64,000 bases of DNA from Hymenobacter rigui (GCF_003944715.1 NZ_RWIT01000002.1:496001-560000); one strand, 5' to 3'. Numbered from the stretch's first letter, positions 1 to 8,796 are shown. The notes: generated by a model from the letters alone, not told the origin. Made by a program: numbers and translations.

Positions 1-413
1 AGCGAGTCGCCGAAGCGGAACTCGCGCATGTCGGTGCTCAGCTCGTCGCCCTGCCCGGTGTGGGGCGTACGGTGGTTGCCGGTGCCCGATTTCTTGAGCT
101 TGCCGAAGATTTCTTCCAGGGCCGAGCGGCGGATGTTCTGCTCACTTTTGGCCGTGATGTTGAATGCGCCCGGCTCCTGGGGGTTCTCATCGATGTAACC
201 CTTTTTCTTCAGGTCTTCAATGAAATTGCCCATGCCGTACTCGTCGTTAGTGAGACCATACTGCTTATCCAGCTCGTTGAGCCATTGCAGGGCCTCGCCC
301 ACGTCGCCGCTGGTAATGGAAACCAGCTGCATAAATATTTTGAAAAGGGAGTCGAAGCCCGGATTACCCGACTCCTCGGGCGTGAAGTCCCGAAAACGAA
401 AGCCTGCCGACAT
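1..413 (-). CDS. N-terminal part of a probable vWA-domain protein (runs off left edge)
   Basis: The frame opens at ATG 413 on the minus strand and stays open to the window edge, giving about 137 N-terminal residues without a stop. Visible stretches such as LNELDKQYGL and MGNFIEDLKKKGYI resemble the N-terminal region of large Bacteroidota proteins that carry a von Willebrand A domain further on and are usually encoded next to a MoxR/magnesium-chelatase-like AAA ATPase. The vWA domain and any ATPase would lie outside the window, so this is inferred from the N-terminus alone. A second Met in the frame (MQLVSITSG) is a less likely start. No signal peptide or membrane segment is visible. Confidence 0.6.
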   Translation of the reverse strand, partial: MSAGFRFRDFTPEESGNPGFDSLFKIFMQLVSITSGDVGEALQWLNELDKQYGLTNDEYGMGNFIEDLKKKGYIDENPQEPGAFNITAKSEQNIRRSALEEIFGKLKKSGTGNHRTPHTGQGDELSTDMREFRFGDS

Positions 414-513
414 AATAAAAGGGGAGTGAGTAATCAGAACAACGGGCGGGGGGGCAATGTTCAGTAAGGAGTAATTCAGTCTTCCCTTCTTCCTACATCC
501 CCCAACTCACCTT

Positions 514-795
514 ATGAAAGCCATCTGGAACGATACGGTAATTGCCGAGAGCAACGACACCGTGGTAGTGGAAAACAACCATTATTTTCCGGCCGATGCC
601 ATCCGGCGTGAATACTTTGAGGATAGTATTGCGCATACCTCCTGCCCCTGGAAGGGCCGGGCCAGCTACTACTCCCTGCGCGTAAACGGCGAGTTGAACA
701 AGGACGCCGCCTGGTACTACCCGGAGCCCAAAGATGCGGCAGCAGCCATCAAAAACCGGGTAGCATTCTGGAAAGGAGTACAGGTAATCCCATAG
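514..795 (+). CDS. DUF427 domain-containing protein
   Basis: The 93-residue product is a single DUF427 domain, a small beta-rich fold of unknown function. The family hallmarks are visible: WNDTVIAES near the N-terminus, a central CPWKGRASYYS segment at about residues 45-55, and a C-terminal AWYYPEPKDAAAAIKNRVAFW segment covering most of the family's end. The length is typical. It has no signal peptide and is probably cytoplasmic. It stands alone, divergent from the vWA-like gene to its left and separated from the next gene by about 220 bp. No function can be assigned beyond the family. Confidence 0.9.
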   Translation: MKAIWNDTVIAESNDTVVVENNHYFPADAIRREYFEDSIAHTSCPWKGRASYYSLRVNGELNKDAAWYYPEPKDAAAAIKNRVAFWKGVQVIP

Positions 796-1019
796 ATCAG
801 GTAAAGGGATAATACCCGCGGTGGGGTGCCATCGTTCAGTTTCAGTATATAGATACGTTGTAGTATAGAAGTTAGTGACTTAATCAATACATAATGGAAA
901 AAATACAACTCAATCTCTTTACCTTGCGTTTACAACTGCCGAACTCTCCCTTAGATGAAACTGAGCTCCGGTGAGTACCGGAGCGTATCGAAGCATCTTC
1001 CCTAATCTCCTTACTACCC

Positions 1020-1628
1020 ATGCGTACTTCCTTTTCCTTTTTGCTGCTGGCTACCGGCGTGGTAGCCGCCTCGCTCACCGCCTGCGACTCTACCCGTCAG
1101 GTAGCTAGTGAATCTTCTTCTGACAGTGTACCGGCCGCTCCTACCGTTGACGAAGGGGATGTAAGCTTTAACCGGGAAGTAACTCAGGGCGATTATCGCT
1201 TCACCGTGAAAACCTTTGGTTCGCAGGAGCCCCGCATCGTGAGCATCCGCTCCTACCGTGGCTCGGCCCAGACCATTGACCCGCTGCGCGCGGAGGTGAG
1301 CGGAGCCGTCACCAATATTGCCGCCGGCGACCTGAACGGCAACGGTAAGCCCGAGTTGTACATCATGACCGATAACAAGAAGGCCAATGGTGGCCTGTAT
1401 GCCTACGAGTTTGGGGAGCGGGGCTACACGCCCATCAGCTTCCCCGGCACTCCGTCCGGTTCCGCTGGCATGGGCTACTCCGGTCAGGATATGTACCAGA
1501 TCAGCGGCAACAAACTGGTGCGTACGTTCCCGGTAACCGCCACCGACTCTACCAAACAAGCGGGCAGCCGCACCGTGGAGTACACGCTCGACTCAACCGG
1601 TAAGCTGGTAATGGGTGCTCAGCGTTAG
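1020..1628 (+). CDS. PliI-like lysozyme-inhibitor lipoprotein
   Basis: The 202-residue product starts with a lipoprotein signal peptide ending in the lipobox LTAC at about residues 20-23, so it should be anchored in the cell envelope. The mature part matches the pattern of the PliI family (periplasmic inhibitors of I-type lysozyme): an acidic DLNGNGKPELYI segment at about 105, then GYSGQDMYQISGNKLVRTFP at about 150-170 and a closing tyrosine-rich strand. Family members bind invertebrate-type lysozymes and protect the cell wall. A weak promoter-like TACCTTGC lies at 921-928. The stop codon falls inside a tandem TTAGTGC repeat, and a strong terminator follows. The assignment rests on motif resemblance only. 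Confidence 0.7.
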   Translation: MRTSFSFLLLATGVVAASLTACDSTRQVASESSSDSVPAAPTVDEGDVSFNREVTQGDYRFTVKTFGSQEPRIVSIRSYRGSAQTIDPLRAEVSGAVTNIAAGDLNGNGKPELYIMTDNKKANGGLYAYEFGERGYTPISFPGTPSGSAGMGYSGQDMYQISGNKLVRTFPVTATDSTKQAGSRTVEYTLDSTGKLVMGAQR

Positions 1629-1750
1629 TGCTTAGTGCTTAGTGTTAGTGCTTAGAATGTATGAAAGAGGCCCCGCCGTTACTCGGCGGGGCCTCTTTTT
1701 TTGCTGCCATTTCTGGTCCTGGACGCTAAAAACTGAGTACTAAGCACTAA
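1625..1750. repeat. TTAGTGC heptamer array with inverted partner, enclosing a terminator
   Basis: Heptamers TTAGTGC, TTAGTGC, TTAGTG (one base short) and TTAGTGC run from 1625 to 1651. The stop codon TAG of the lysozyme-inhibitor gene is at 1626-1628, inside the first unit. The opposite arm at 1735-1750 reads GTACTAAGCACTAA, the reverse complement of the array, just before the stop codon of the convergent desaturase gene. The terminator hairpin lies between the arms. Confidence 0.75.
1666..1702 (+). terminator. Rho-independent terminator after the lysozyme-inhibitor gene
   Basis: A perfect 13-bp GC-rich stem (1666-1678 with 1684-1696) closes a 5-nt loop and is followed directly by a run of T to 1702. 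It lies 37 bp after the stop codon, between convergent genes. Confidence 0.93.
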
Positions 1751-1761
1751 CCACCAGGCAA

Positions 1762-2742
1762 CTACTCAATCCATTTGAATTTATACTCCAGCTTGGGTAC
1801 AGGCATGCGGTCAGCAACACGGCGCAGGCGGTTAGGCAGGGCCATCACGTACTCGCGGGCTTTTTCAGCCGGACCGGTCAGGCCGGTAATCTGGTCGATT
1901 TTCCAATCGGCAATGAGCGTATCCAGAATATCGGTGTAGTCGTGGCTGGTGTACACGCCCAGGCGCTGGGCAGCATCGGTGAAGTGGCCGAAGGTTTTGC
2001 CGATGTCTACGCCCAGCTCACGCATGTAGTGCGCCGGCATTACAATCTTCTTGCGCATCATATCCTCGAAGGCCAGCATCATTTCGGACGCATCTACCTC
2101 AAAAATCTTCTCCACGAAGGTTTTGTACACGCGGGCGTGGCGGGTTTCGTCGCCGGCAATCATACCGCAGATTTTGCTGAGCTGATCCTCTCCCACTTTG
2201 CGGGCCAGGGTACCCACGCGGCGGTGCGAGAGGTTAGTGGCCGTTTCCTGGTAGGAAGTGTACACGAAGGCGCGGTACGGGTCGTGGGCAGTACCCAGGT
2301 CGAAGCCATCGGCAATGAGATACTGGGTGCTTACCTCAAACTCGCGCATGTTCACGCGGCCGGAGAGGTAGAGGTAGCGGTTAAGCAGGTCGCCATGGCG
2401 GTTTTCCTCGGCGGTCCAGCCCCGGATCCACTGGGCCCAACCGTTGTCGGGGTCCCGGTTTAGGTCGTCCAGTTCATGAAACCAGGCTTCGTAGTTGGGC
2501 AGGGCCTCCTCGGTAATGGTATCGCCGATGAGCACAGCCAGCAGATCATAGCTCAGTTCTTTGGCCCGCTCACGCAGCAGCTTTACTTCATCAAAGAAAG
2601 TATCGAGGCGGGAATCGGGCAGAAAATCGGCGGGTTGCCAGCTGCTTTCCACACTTTTAAGGAAAGAGCCCATGTTTTCTTTCACGAAGCTTTCCATATA
2701 CTGGAGGACTTCGGAGCGCGAGGTGACGGAGGCGGTAATCAT
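1762..2742 (-). CDS. Acyl-ACP desaturase (ferritin-like di-iron enzyme)
   Basis: The 326-residue product belongs to the soluble stearoyl-ACP desaturase family, which introduces a cis double bond into acyl chains on acyl carrier protein. Two ExxH iron-binding motifs are visible: EENRHG at about 122 and DETRHARVY at about 198. A glutamate-bearing SYQETATNLSH helix lies between them. The length suits the bacterial family. I chose ATG 2742 (MITASV) over an in-frame ATG 33 bases upstream because family proteins start there and a -7 promoter element sits at 2773-2780, which would leave the upstream ATG without a leader. It is likely monocistronic and sets membrane fluidity. Confidence 0.9.
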   Translation of the reverse strand: MITASVTSRSEVLQYMESFVKENMGSFLKSVESSWQPADFLPDSRLDTFFDEVKLLRERAKELSYDLLAVLIGDTITEEALPNYEAWFHELDDLNRDPDNGWAQWIRGWTAEENRHGDLLNRYLYLSGRVNMREFEVSTQYLIADGFDLGTAHDPYRAFVYTSYQETATNLSHRRVGTLARKVGEDQLSKICGMIAGDETRHARVYKTFVEKIFEVDASEMMLAFEDMMRKKIVMPAHYMRELGVDIGKTFGHFTDAAQRLGVYTSHDYTDILDTLIADWKIDQITGLTGPAEKAREYVMALPNRLRRVADRMPVPKLEYKFKWIE

Positions 2743-2772
2743 GGTGATGGGAGAAAAAAGTACTGGTAGCAC

Positions 2773-2780
2773 CAAAGGTA
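2773..2780 (-). promoter_or_regulatory. Candidate -7 element (TACCTTTG) of the desaturase gene
   Basis: Read on the minus strand, this is a perfect match to the Bacteroidota -7 consensus TAnnTTTG, 31 bp before the chosen start. No TTG/TTTG -33 partner is visible at the usual spacing. Confidence 0.45.
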
Positions 2781-2823
2781 TACTACCCCTACCCCGTCAT
2801 AGTGGGAATAAGTCCAAGCTGCA

Positions 2824-4500
2824 CTACAAAATTTTGGCTTTCGAAGATGATTGCGGGAATTTTACACGAAAAAGGTATGCATGCATAGCATTTTTCCGGG
2901 TTCGGCGGTTGGGCTGAACAGGTACCAACTGCAGTAACGGCTGCCCGGGTTGCCGGCGTAGGGCCAGGTGGCGGTTAAGCAGGGCCGCGCCTTCCGGGGA
3001 AAGCAGCCAGGCCACATCAGGGCGCTGCCCCAGCTGCTGCAGGGCTCCGGTAAAGTCGCGGGAGCCGGTGAGCTGCTGCCGCAACGCAGGCTGCGAGGGG
3101 TGCAGGGTTTGCCAGCCCAGCAGGGAAAGGTGCTTGCGAGGTTTGATGATTCGGAAAGCATAAATACCCGGCGGGTGCCCTTCCGTAAGGGGGCTTTGCG
3201 ATTTGTAGGTCTCCTCCCACAGATCGGACACGACAATATCGGCCGTGCCCGCCAGCTTGTGTAAATCCTCCCGCCGTTGATAGTTGCGCTGCTGCTCCTG
3301 TGCCAGCGTGTGGCTGCGGTGCCAGATTTTGTAGCCGTACGGCACGGCGGCCACCAATAGCGCCGCCAGCAGCAGCGGCACCGCCCGGCGCGGCGCGGCT
3401 TCGCTGCGAAATACCAAAAGCAGGTTTCCGATAACCCAGAAATCGAGTAGTGGCAGGGCCAGCCGGGGCGGCAGCTTCAGCAGCGTGCCCAGGCCCAGCA
3501 GCAGCCCCGCGTAGCCTAACTGCACCAGCCAGAACCAGCGGCGGCCCGTCCCACGGCCCACCAGCGCCCAAGTGGCCGCCAACAGCAGCAGCAGCGAAAA
3601 ATAGTCGCGGGGCAGTTGCTGAAGCAGCGCCAGGATCTTGACGGGGGCTGTTTTCTGCAGAAAATAGCCAGGTCGGAATGGCGCGACGCGGGCAAACAGC
3701 GGCTCATTCACCAGCGCGGAGTCCGGGAACATCCAGGCGCGGGCCTCAGCCAGCCCCAGACTGTCGGCGGGCGTAAGCGGCTGCGCGGGTGGGGCCGTTA
3801 GCTGGAAGTCGTTGAGGTTGGATTTGAGCACATCGAGGCGGCGGAACGTGGCGGCGGCGGGCGGCCACGTCAGGTTCAGCCACAGAGCCCCAGCCAAGGC
3901 CCAAACAACGGCTCCGGCCAGCACCGGCAGGCCTTTGCGGCCCGCCAGCCACCACGCGCCGGGGGCCGCCACGGCAGCACCCAGCACCGCCGCGCTGGGC
4001 CGGATCAGCCAGCTCAAGCCAAAAGCAAGCAGCCCTACGGCCAGCGCCCACCGTGCCGGGGCCCGCTGGGCGGCGAACAGCACGCCCACTCCGGCCAGCA
4101 GCAGCGGCACCCGCATGTAGTTGAACCACAGGCCATGCTCGAGCCAGGCCACGCTCCAAAACAGCATCAACACCGCCAGCACCTGCCAGCGGCCGGCGTG
4201 AGGCCGCAGTAGCCGCCACAGCACGACAAATATGCCCACTGTGGCAACATACAGCAGGCCGTATAGCGTGAGGCCGTACCAAGGCACCAGCGGGGCTACG
4301 GCGTACAGCCGGCTCCAGAACCAGGCATACCCGTGAAAATAGAGGTACAGCTCCGTAACCGGCACGGCGGCCGTTTCGCCGCGCAGCAGGGCCACAATGG
4401 TCAGGTCGTCGTTGGTTTCGAAGTAGCAGCCCAGCACCGCCCCACTCAGCAGTAGGAGCAGCAACGGAAGCAATAGCATAACCAGGCGACGACGCAACAT
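2824..4500 (-). CDS. Polytopic membrane protein, possibly GT-C-type glycosyltransferase
   Basis: The 558-residue product has about ten hydrophobic segments in its first 400 residues and a soluble C-terminal part of about 140 residues. After the first membrane segment comes an acidic FETNDDL stretch, placed like the catalytic acidic pair of GT-C glycosyltransferases, but no other hallmark is clear. ATG 4500 (MLRRRLVMLLL) is chosen because the frame further upstream runs into a palindromic repeat. The gene is divergent from another GT-C-like gene and lies in a cell-surface polysaccharide locus. An equally possible reading is a membrane protein of unknown function. Confidence 0.6.
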   Translation of the reverse strand: MLRRRLVMLLLPLLLLLLSGAVLGCYFETNDDLTIVALLRGETAAVPVTELYLYFHGYAWFWSRLYAVAPLVPWYGLTLYGLLYVATVGIFVVLWRLLRPHAGRWQVLAVLMLFWSVAWLEHGLWFNYMRVPLLLAGVGVLFAAQRAPARWALAVGLLAFGLSWLIRPSAAVLGAAVAAPGAWWLAGRKGLPVLAGAVVWALAGALWLNLTWPPAAATFRRLDVLKSNLNDFQLTAPPAQPLTPADSLGLAEARAWMFPDSALVNEPLFARVAPFRPGYFLQKTAPVKILALLQQLPRDYFSLLLLLAATWALVGRGTGRRWFWLVQLGYAGLLLGLGTLLKLPPRLALPLLDFWVIGNLLLVFRSEAAPRRAVPLLLAALLVAAVPYGYKIWHRSHTLAQEQQRNYQRREDLHKLAGTADIVVSDLWEETYKSQSPLTEGHPPGIYAFRIIKPRKHLSLLGWQTLHPSQPALRQQLTGSRDFTGALQQLGQRPDVAWLLSPEGAALLNRHLALRRQPGQPLLQLVPVQPNRRTRKNAMHAYLFRVKFPQSSSKAKIL

Positions 4501-4506
4501 GGGGCG

Positions 4507-4703
4507 CAAGATAGTGAGCAGGTAACAGGTGACGAGGTAAGAGGTGGCAGGTTGGTACGTCATTCCGAGCAGCGCGAGGAATCTCGCGGGCTGACGTTGC
4601 GGAAGTAATTCTGACGGCGGCATGCGAGATGCTTCGGCTACGACTGTATGGCGTTCAACCTATCACCTCTTACTTCGTCACCTGTTACCTGCTCACTATC
4701 TTG
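4507..4703. repeat. 48-bp inverted repeat nested around a REP-like core
   Basis: The arms 4507-4554 and 4656-4703 are reverse complements with three mismatches in 48. Both arms are built of degenerate 7-8-nt units (GGTAACA, GGTGACG and similar). Between them are two half-copies of the CGTCATTCCGAGC / GAGATGCTTCGGC family found in six other gaps of this window. The element fills the space between two divergent genes. Confidence 0.85.
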
Positions 4704-4708
4704 CCCCA

Positions 4709-6385
4709 GTGATTCGACGATTAACCCGTTTACCGGACTGGACGCTGCTGCTGGTAGTGGCCGTCACGCTGGCGTATTTCTTTCTGACCCACGAAGGCCT
4801 GTACGCCCTCGATGATTATTACTACTCCCGCTACGCCCAGCAACTGCTTGATGGCACCTTTCGGCTGGCGCCCGACCCTCAGGGCCTGCTGCACGACCCG
4901 CTGAAGGAGCGGTATTTGATTTTCGGGCCAGTGGCGGTGTTTTTTCGACTTTTTGGACTAAACATCATCAGCGCGACGCTGTGGCCGCTGCTGGCTACGC
5001 TGGGCTGCTCCGGGCTGATCTGGCGGCTGTACCGGCGGCGGGAGCCGGTGGTGGCCAGCGGGGCCATGCTGCTGCTGGGGCTGCACTACTTCACGCTTAA
5101 TCTCACCAACTACCTTTATCCCGATAACATTCTGATGTTCTGGTGCCTGGCCAGTGGGGCGGTGCTGCTGCGCGGACGAGAGCCGGGCCGCCGGGCCGGC
5201 TGGTGGGGGGCTGGATTTGCCCTGCTCAACTTCGCGGCCCTGCTCAGCAAGGAAACCATTGCCTACTACCTACCCTTCTACCTTGGGGTGCTGGGGCTGG
5301 ACGCGTGGCGGCGCCGCAACGGTCGGTTCTGGTTGACAGCCCTAGGCACGGGGGCTGTGCTGCTAACGGGCTATCTGGGCCTGTACCAGCATTTCACCGG
5401 CGACGCGCTGTACCGGATTCACCTGATTGAGCATACCAACGAGTTTCTCCGGGACGGGAATTTTCTGGCCGGCAATCGGGCCGCACTGCTAAGCCGGGTT
5501 ACTTGGCAGCCGCTGGCCTTTTTTGTGGGGGCGGGGATGGGCCTGCTGCTGGTACTGGCGGGTATGGCCGCCACACGCCCAGCCGGCCCGCAGCCGGAAG
5601 CTTCTGACCGCCGTTTCTGGCTACTACTGGCGGCCACTACGCTGGTATTTTACTGGGTTGGCAGCACCTCGCTCAGCAGCTACAACCCCATCACGCTGTT
5701 GCCCCGCATGACCACGCCCCTGCTGCCGCCGTTGGCTTTGGCGGCCGGTTTCGGACTGCAACGGGTGGTGCGCAGCGGGGGCTTGCGGGCGGTGGTGGCG
5801 GGGCTGCTGCTGCTGGGACTGGCCGCCTGGCTGCACGACCCACTATCGGTGGTGTATGCGGTACCAGGGTTATTTCTGCTGCTGGTGGGAATCGGCGGGC
5901 GGCTGCGGAGCTGGCCAGACCGGCTGCGGCCCGGTACGTCGGCGCTGGCAGCAGCCACGGTGCTGGTGCTGGCGGGCGTCCTGACCATTCGGCCGGTGTA
6001 TTTCATGCGCAAACCGTCGGTATCGGCGCATTTTGAGCAGGACCGGGTAATTCGGCAGCACCTAAGCGGCCCGGCTGGCGGCACGGTGCTGGTGGATGAC
6101 TACCTCATCGGCAACTACGATTTTTACTACGGCTTTCGGGTGCCGGCCGGGCTGCAGTATCGCCGCTACTGGGCCCGCGACTCGGTGCAGCTGGCCCCCA
6201 AGGAGCACGCCTGGTTGCTGCTCAACCGCGCCACGCTCAGCAACGACGAACTCACCCGCAAACTCATCCGCTACTCACCCGATTCGGTGCTGAGCTGGTA
6301 CCCAAGGCGGCGTCTGGTAGCCCAGGATGGCCGGGTGGAGCTGTATGAGGTGGAGCTAGGGCGAGAAGTGAGAAGTGAGAAGTGA
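4709..6385 (+). CDS. GT39/ArnT-like polyprenyl-linked glycosyltransferase
   Basis: The 558-residue product is a polytopic membrane protein of the dolichyl-phosphate-mannosyltransferase/ArnT type. These enzymes move a sugar from a polyprenyl-phosphate donor onto a lipid or protein at the outer face of the inner membrane. The acidic pair ALDDYYYSRYA follows the first membrane segment, as in that family, and about eleven hydrophobic segments precede a soluble C-terminal region of about 110 residues. An ATG at 4622 is in frame, but it lies inside the repeat at 4507-4703, so I chose GTG 4709 (VIRRLTRLPDW). The last residues are coded by a heptamer repeat. Confidence 0.75.
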   Translation: MIRRLTRLPDWTLLLVVAVTLAYFFLTHEGLYALDDYYYSRYAQQLLDGTFRLAPDPQGLLHDPLKERYLIFGPVAVFFRLFGLNIISATLWPLLATLGCSGLIWRLYRRREPVVASGAMLLLGLHYFTLNLTNYLYPDNILMFWCLASGAVLLRGREPGRRAGWWGAGFALLNFAALLSKETIAYYLPFYLGVLGLDAWRRRNGRFWLTALGTGAVLLTGYLGLYQHFTGDALYRIHLIEHTNEFLRDGNFLAGNRAALLSRVTWQPLAFFVGAGMGLLLVLAGMAATRPAGPQPEASDRRFWLLLAATTLVFYWVGSTSLSSYNPITLLPRMTTPLLPPLALAAGFGLQRVVRSGGLRAVVAGLLLLGLAAWLHDPLSVVYAVPGLFLLLVGIGGRLRSWPDRLRPGTSALAAATVLVLAGVLTIRPVYFMRKPSVSAHFEQDRVIRQHLSGPAGGTVLVDDYLIGNYDFYYGFRVPAGLQYRRYWARDSVQLAPKEHAWLLLNRATLSNDELTRKLIRYSPDSVLSWYPRRRLVAQDGRVELYEVELGREVRSEK

Positions 6386-6418
6386 GAAGTGAGAAGTGAG
6401 AAGTGAGAAGTGAGAAGT
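6363..6418 (+). repeat. Eight perfect tandem copies of GAGAAGT
   Basis: The 7-bp unit is repeated exactly eight times without a mismatch. The array begins in the last codons of the GT39-like gene and contains its stop codon (TGA, 6383-6385). Because 7 is not a multiple of 3, changes in copy number would not shift the frame before the third unit but could alter the C-terminus. Confidence 0.97.
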
Positions 6419-6467
6419 GGTAACGGCGGGCCGTGAACTTCGTCTTACTACGGTAGCGATGATGTTG

Positions 6468-7388
6468 CTAGTTTTTCCATCTTGCTGCCTGGCCCAGCAG
6501 CCAATCGAGGGGGCGCACGGCGCGGAGCTCCTGCAGCAGCTGGTATAGCTCGCGAGCCTCGGGGAGGTTGCGGTAGCGCACGGCCTGGCGCAGCTCCCAA
6601 CGTACGCGCACGGCAAGGGCGGTCCGCTCGGCGGGGGTGCGGCACAGGGTCTGGGCTTTACGGCAGACCCGGATAGTGGAGCGCAGGTACGGGTCGTGGG
6701 GGCGGTAGCCTTTGCTGGACATGGACTGCGGGTGCAGACGCTTTTGGGTGGTTACCGCATCCAGGAAGTGAAACTCCCAGTTACGGCTGGCCCGCACCCA
6801 GAAGTCGAAGTCCTCGTAGGCCAGGGTTTCGTCGTAGCCACCGAGCTGCTCCAGTGTGGCGCGGCGCATGAGCATGGTGGGCGTGCTGATGAAGTAGCGG
6901 GCCAGCACCTCGGCAAACACGTCCCCACTGGCCGGGCGCGGGTGCAACTGGTGCTGGGCGTCGCGGCGGAAATGGTAACGCACGAACCGGCCGGCTTCGT
7001 CAATCAGCTCCGCATCGGAATACACCATCCCGCAGCGGGGGCCGGCTGCGGCAAAGGCCGCTACCTGCTGCGCCACCCGCTCGGACAGCAGCACGTCATC
7101 CGTGGCAAAGTCGATGACGAATTCGCCACGGGATTCGCGGAAAGCCGAGTTGAACGCCTGGCAGTTGCCCACGTTTGCCGGTAGCAGCCGCAGGTGCCAG
7201 TGCGGGTGGGCGGCGGCGTAGCGCCGCAGGATATCCGCACTGCCGTCGGTGCTGGCATCATCCACCAGCAATACCTCCAGGCGCGGATACGTCTGGGCCA
7301 GAATAGAATCCAGCGCCGTTTCCAGAAACCGGGCGTGGTTGTAGCACAGAGCCACGATAGTGACGAGGGGGAGTTCGGAGGCAGGCAT
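6468..7388 (-). CDS. Family 2 glycosyltransferase
   Basis: The 306-residue product has a GT-A fold N-terminal domain: LVTIVALCYNHARFLETALD at the start, DDASTDGS at about 38, and DFATDDVLL as the DxD-type metal/nucleotide site at about 90. GT2 enzymes transfer a sugar from a nucleotide donor onto a growing glycan at the cytoplasmic face. There is no membrane segment. ATG 7388 (MPASELPLV) is preferred to an upstream in-frame ATG that would overlap the flippase gene. It lies 37 bp after the flippase gene on the same strand, so the two are probably co-transcribed. The acceptor is unknown. Confidence 0.85.
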   Translation of the reverse strand: MPASELPLVTIVALCYNHARFLETALDSILAQTYPRLEVLLVDDASTDGSADILRRYAAAHPHWHLRLLPANVGNCQAFNSAFRESRGEFVIDFATDDVLLSERVAQQVAAFAAAGPRCGMVYSDAELIDEAGRFVRYHFRRDAQHQLHPRPASGDVFAEVLARYFISTPTMLMRRATLEQLGGYDETLAYEDFDFWVRASRNWEFHFLDAVTTQKRLHPQSMSSKGYRPHDPYLRSTIRVCRKAQTLCRTPAERTALAVRVRWELRQAVRYRNLPEARELYQLLQELRAVRPLDWLLGQAARWKN

Positions 7389-7425
7389 GCGGGAGCAAGA
7401 TACAATGTCGCACGGCAGCTCTCTT

Positions 7426-8703
7426 TTACGAACGAATCGAGTCCCCAAAGTACCACAGGCCCCAAAGCAGCAGCAAGCCGTAGCGGGCGGCCTGGGCCAG
7501 CGGAGCCCCCAGCAACCCGTAACGCGGCAGCAGCAGGGCCAGCAGCGCCGCCAGCACCAGCGCCGATACGGCCTGCACCAGCACGTAGCGCCCTACCCGG
7601 GCCTGGGCCGTGAGCAGAAACAGCAGAATCCAGTTCAGAAACTTGGCCCAGTCGGCCACCAGCTGAGGAGCCAGCAGAAAGCCGGCCGCCGCAAACCGGG
7701 GCTCGAACAGCAACGGCAGCAGCCACCCGCGCAGCAGCCAGAGCAGCCCTAGGCCCAGGGCCAGCCCCGGCGCTAGCACGGTCAGCACCGTGCGTACCAG
7801 TTGGGCCCGCTCGCGGGGGCGGCTGCTGAGCGCCGCCAGCCGGGGGTAGTACACGCTGCTCATCAGGGCCGAAAATACCATCGTGTAGTTATCGGAGAGC
7901 TTGGCTACGGCCTGCCACAAATCGGTGACCGCCAGCCCGAACTGCCTGATCAGCAGCTCCCGCAGGCTGAAATCCACGGCTTTGGAGAACAGCAGCACGC
8001 TCAGGGCCATCAGCAGAAACCGGCCCAGCCCGCGCAGGGCCGGGCGGCTCACGGCCCCGCGCAGGCGCGGCAGCAGCCCGGCCCGCCCCGCCACCCAGGC
8101 CGCCGGCCCCAGCGTGAGGCCCTGCGCCAGCAGATACGCCAGCAGAGCCGTGGGCACCGAGCCGCCCAGCCCGAGCACGGCGGCTACCGCCGCCGGGCCC
8201 AGCACGCTCAGTAGCACCGTCAGGCCCACGTAGGCCCGCAGCCGGCCCGCGGCCAGCAGCACCGTTACCACAAACGCGTGCCCCAGCAGCAGCCCCAACC
8301 CTACCACGAACAACGTCAGCCAGCCCCAGCCCGCCGCAAACACGCCCACCAGCGGACCGCGCCCGCCCGCCAGCAGCAGGGCACTCAGCACCAGCGCAGC
8401 ACCATTCAGCACCACGCCCGCACCCAGCCAGGCCCGGTACCGCCCCGAGCCGGGGCGCAGCGAGGCCAAGTATTTCACCGTGCCCACGTGCACTCCGTCG
8501 TTGGGCAAAGTGGTAAACAGGGCCATCAGGTTCTGGAAGTGGGCCAGCAGGGTGAGGCCGCCAGGGCCGCCGTACACGGCCAGCAGCTTATTGAGCACCA
8601 GCGCCCCGGCCGTACGGGCCCCCACTGCCACCCCCGAGCCCAGGGAGCCGCGCAGCAACCGACCCAGTACGGTGGCGCGGGGTTCGGGCTGAGGGTCGGT
8701 CAT
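7426..8703 (-). CDS. O-antigen translocase (Wzx-like flippase)
   Basis: The 425-residue product is a polytopic membrane protein with about twelve hydrophobic segments. It is closest to WzxE-type O-antigen/ECA translocases: the N-terminal stretch VLNKLLAVYGGPGGLTLLAH and the following HFQNLMALFTTLPNDGVHVG are typical of them. These proteins flip undecaprenyl-linked oligosaccharides across the inner membrane. ATG 8703 (MTDPQPEPRATVLG) is chosen over an in-frame ATG 57 bases upstream, because the extra residues are proline-rich and uncharacteristic. It follows the FemAB-like gene by 93 bp and precedes the GT2 gene, consistent with a polysaccharide export unit. Confidence 0.85.
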   Translation of the reverse strand: MTDPQPEPRATVLGRLLRGSLGSGVAVGARTAGALVLNKLLAVYGGPGGLTLLAHFQNLMALFTTLPNDGVHVGTVKYLASLRPGSGRYRAWLGAGVVLNGAALVLSALLLAGGRGPLVGVFAAGWGWLTLFVVGLGLLLGHAFVVTVLLAAGRLRAYVGLTVLLSVLGPAAVAAVLGLGGSVPTALLAYLLAQGLTLGPAAWVAGRAGLLPRLRGAVSRPALRGLGRFLLMALSVLLFSKAVDFSLRELLIRQFGLAVTDLWQAVAKLSDNYTMVFSALMSSVYYPRLAALSSRPRERAQLVRTVLTVLAPGLALGLGLLWLLRGWLLPLLFEPRFAAAGFLLAPQLVADWAKFLNWILLFLLTAQARVGRYVLVQAVSALVLAALLALLLPRYGLLGAPLAQAARYGLLLLWGLWYFGDSIRS

Positions 8704-8796
8704 GGGTTTGTTGCTGGTTTTGGGTTTCGGTAAGGGCAAGCTTGGCGGGCCGGATGGCAACTTGCCCCGCGTGCACCGCTGGCGGGCTTGTCAGGG

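Noticed and set aside
2743..2775. Longer start of the desaturase gene at ATG 2775
   Set aside because: The -7 element at 2773-2780 overlaps the upstream ATG, so a transcript from it would begin after that codon.
6363..6418. CRISPR array
   Set aside because: Units are only 7 bp, adjacent without spacers, and no cas gene is present.
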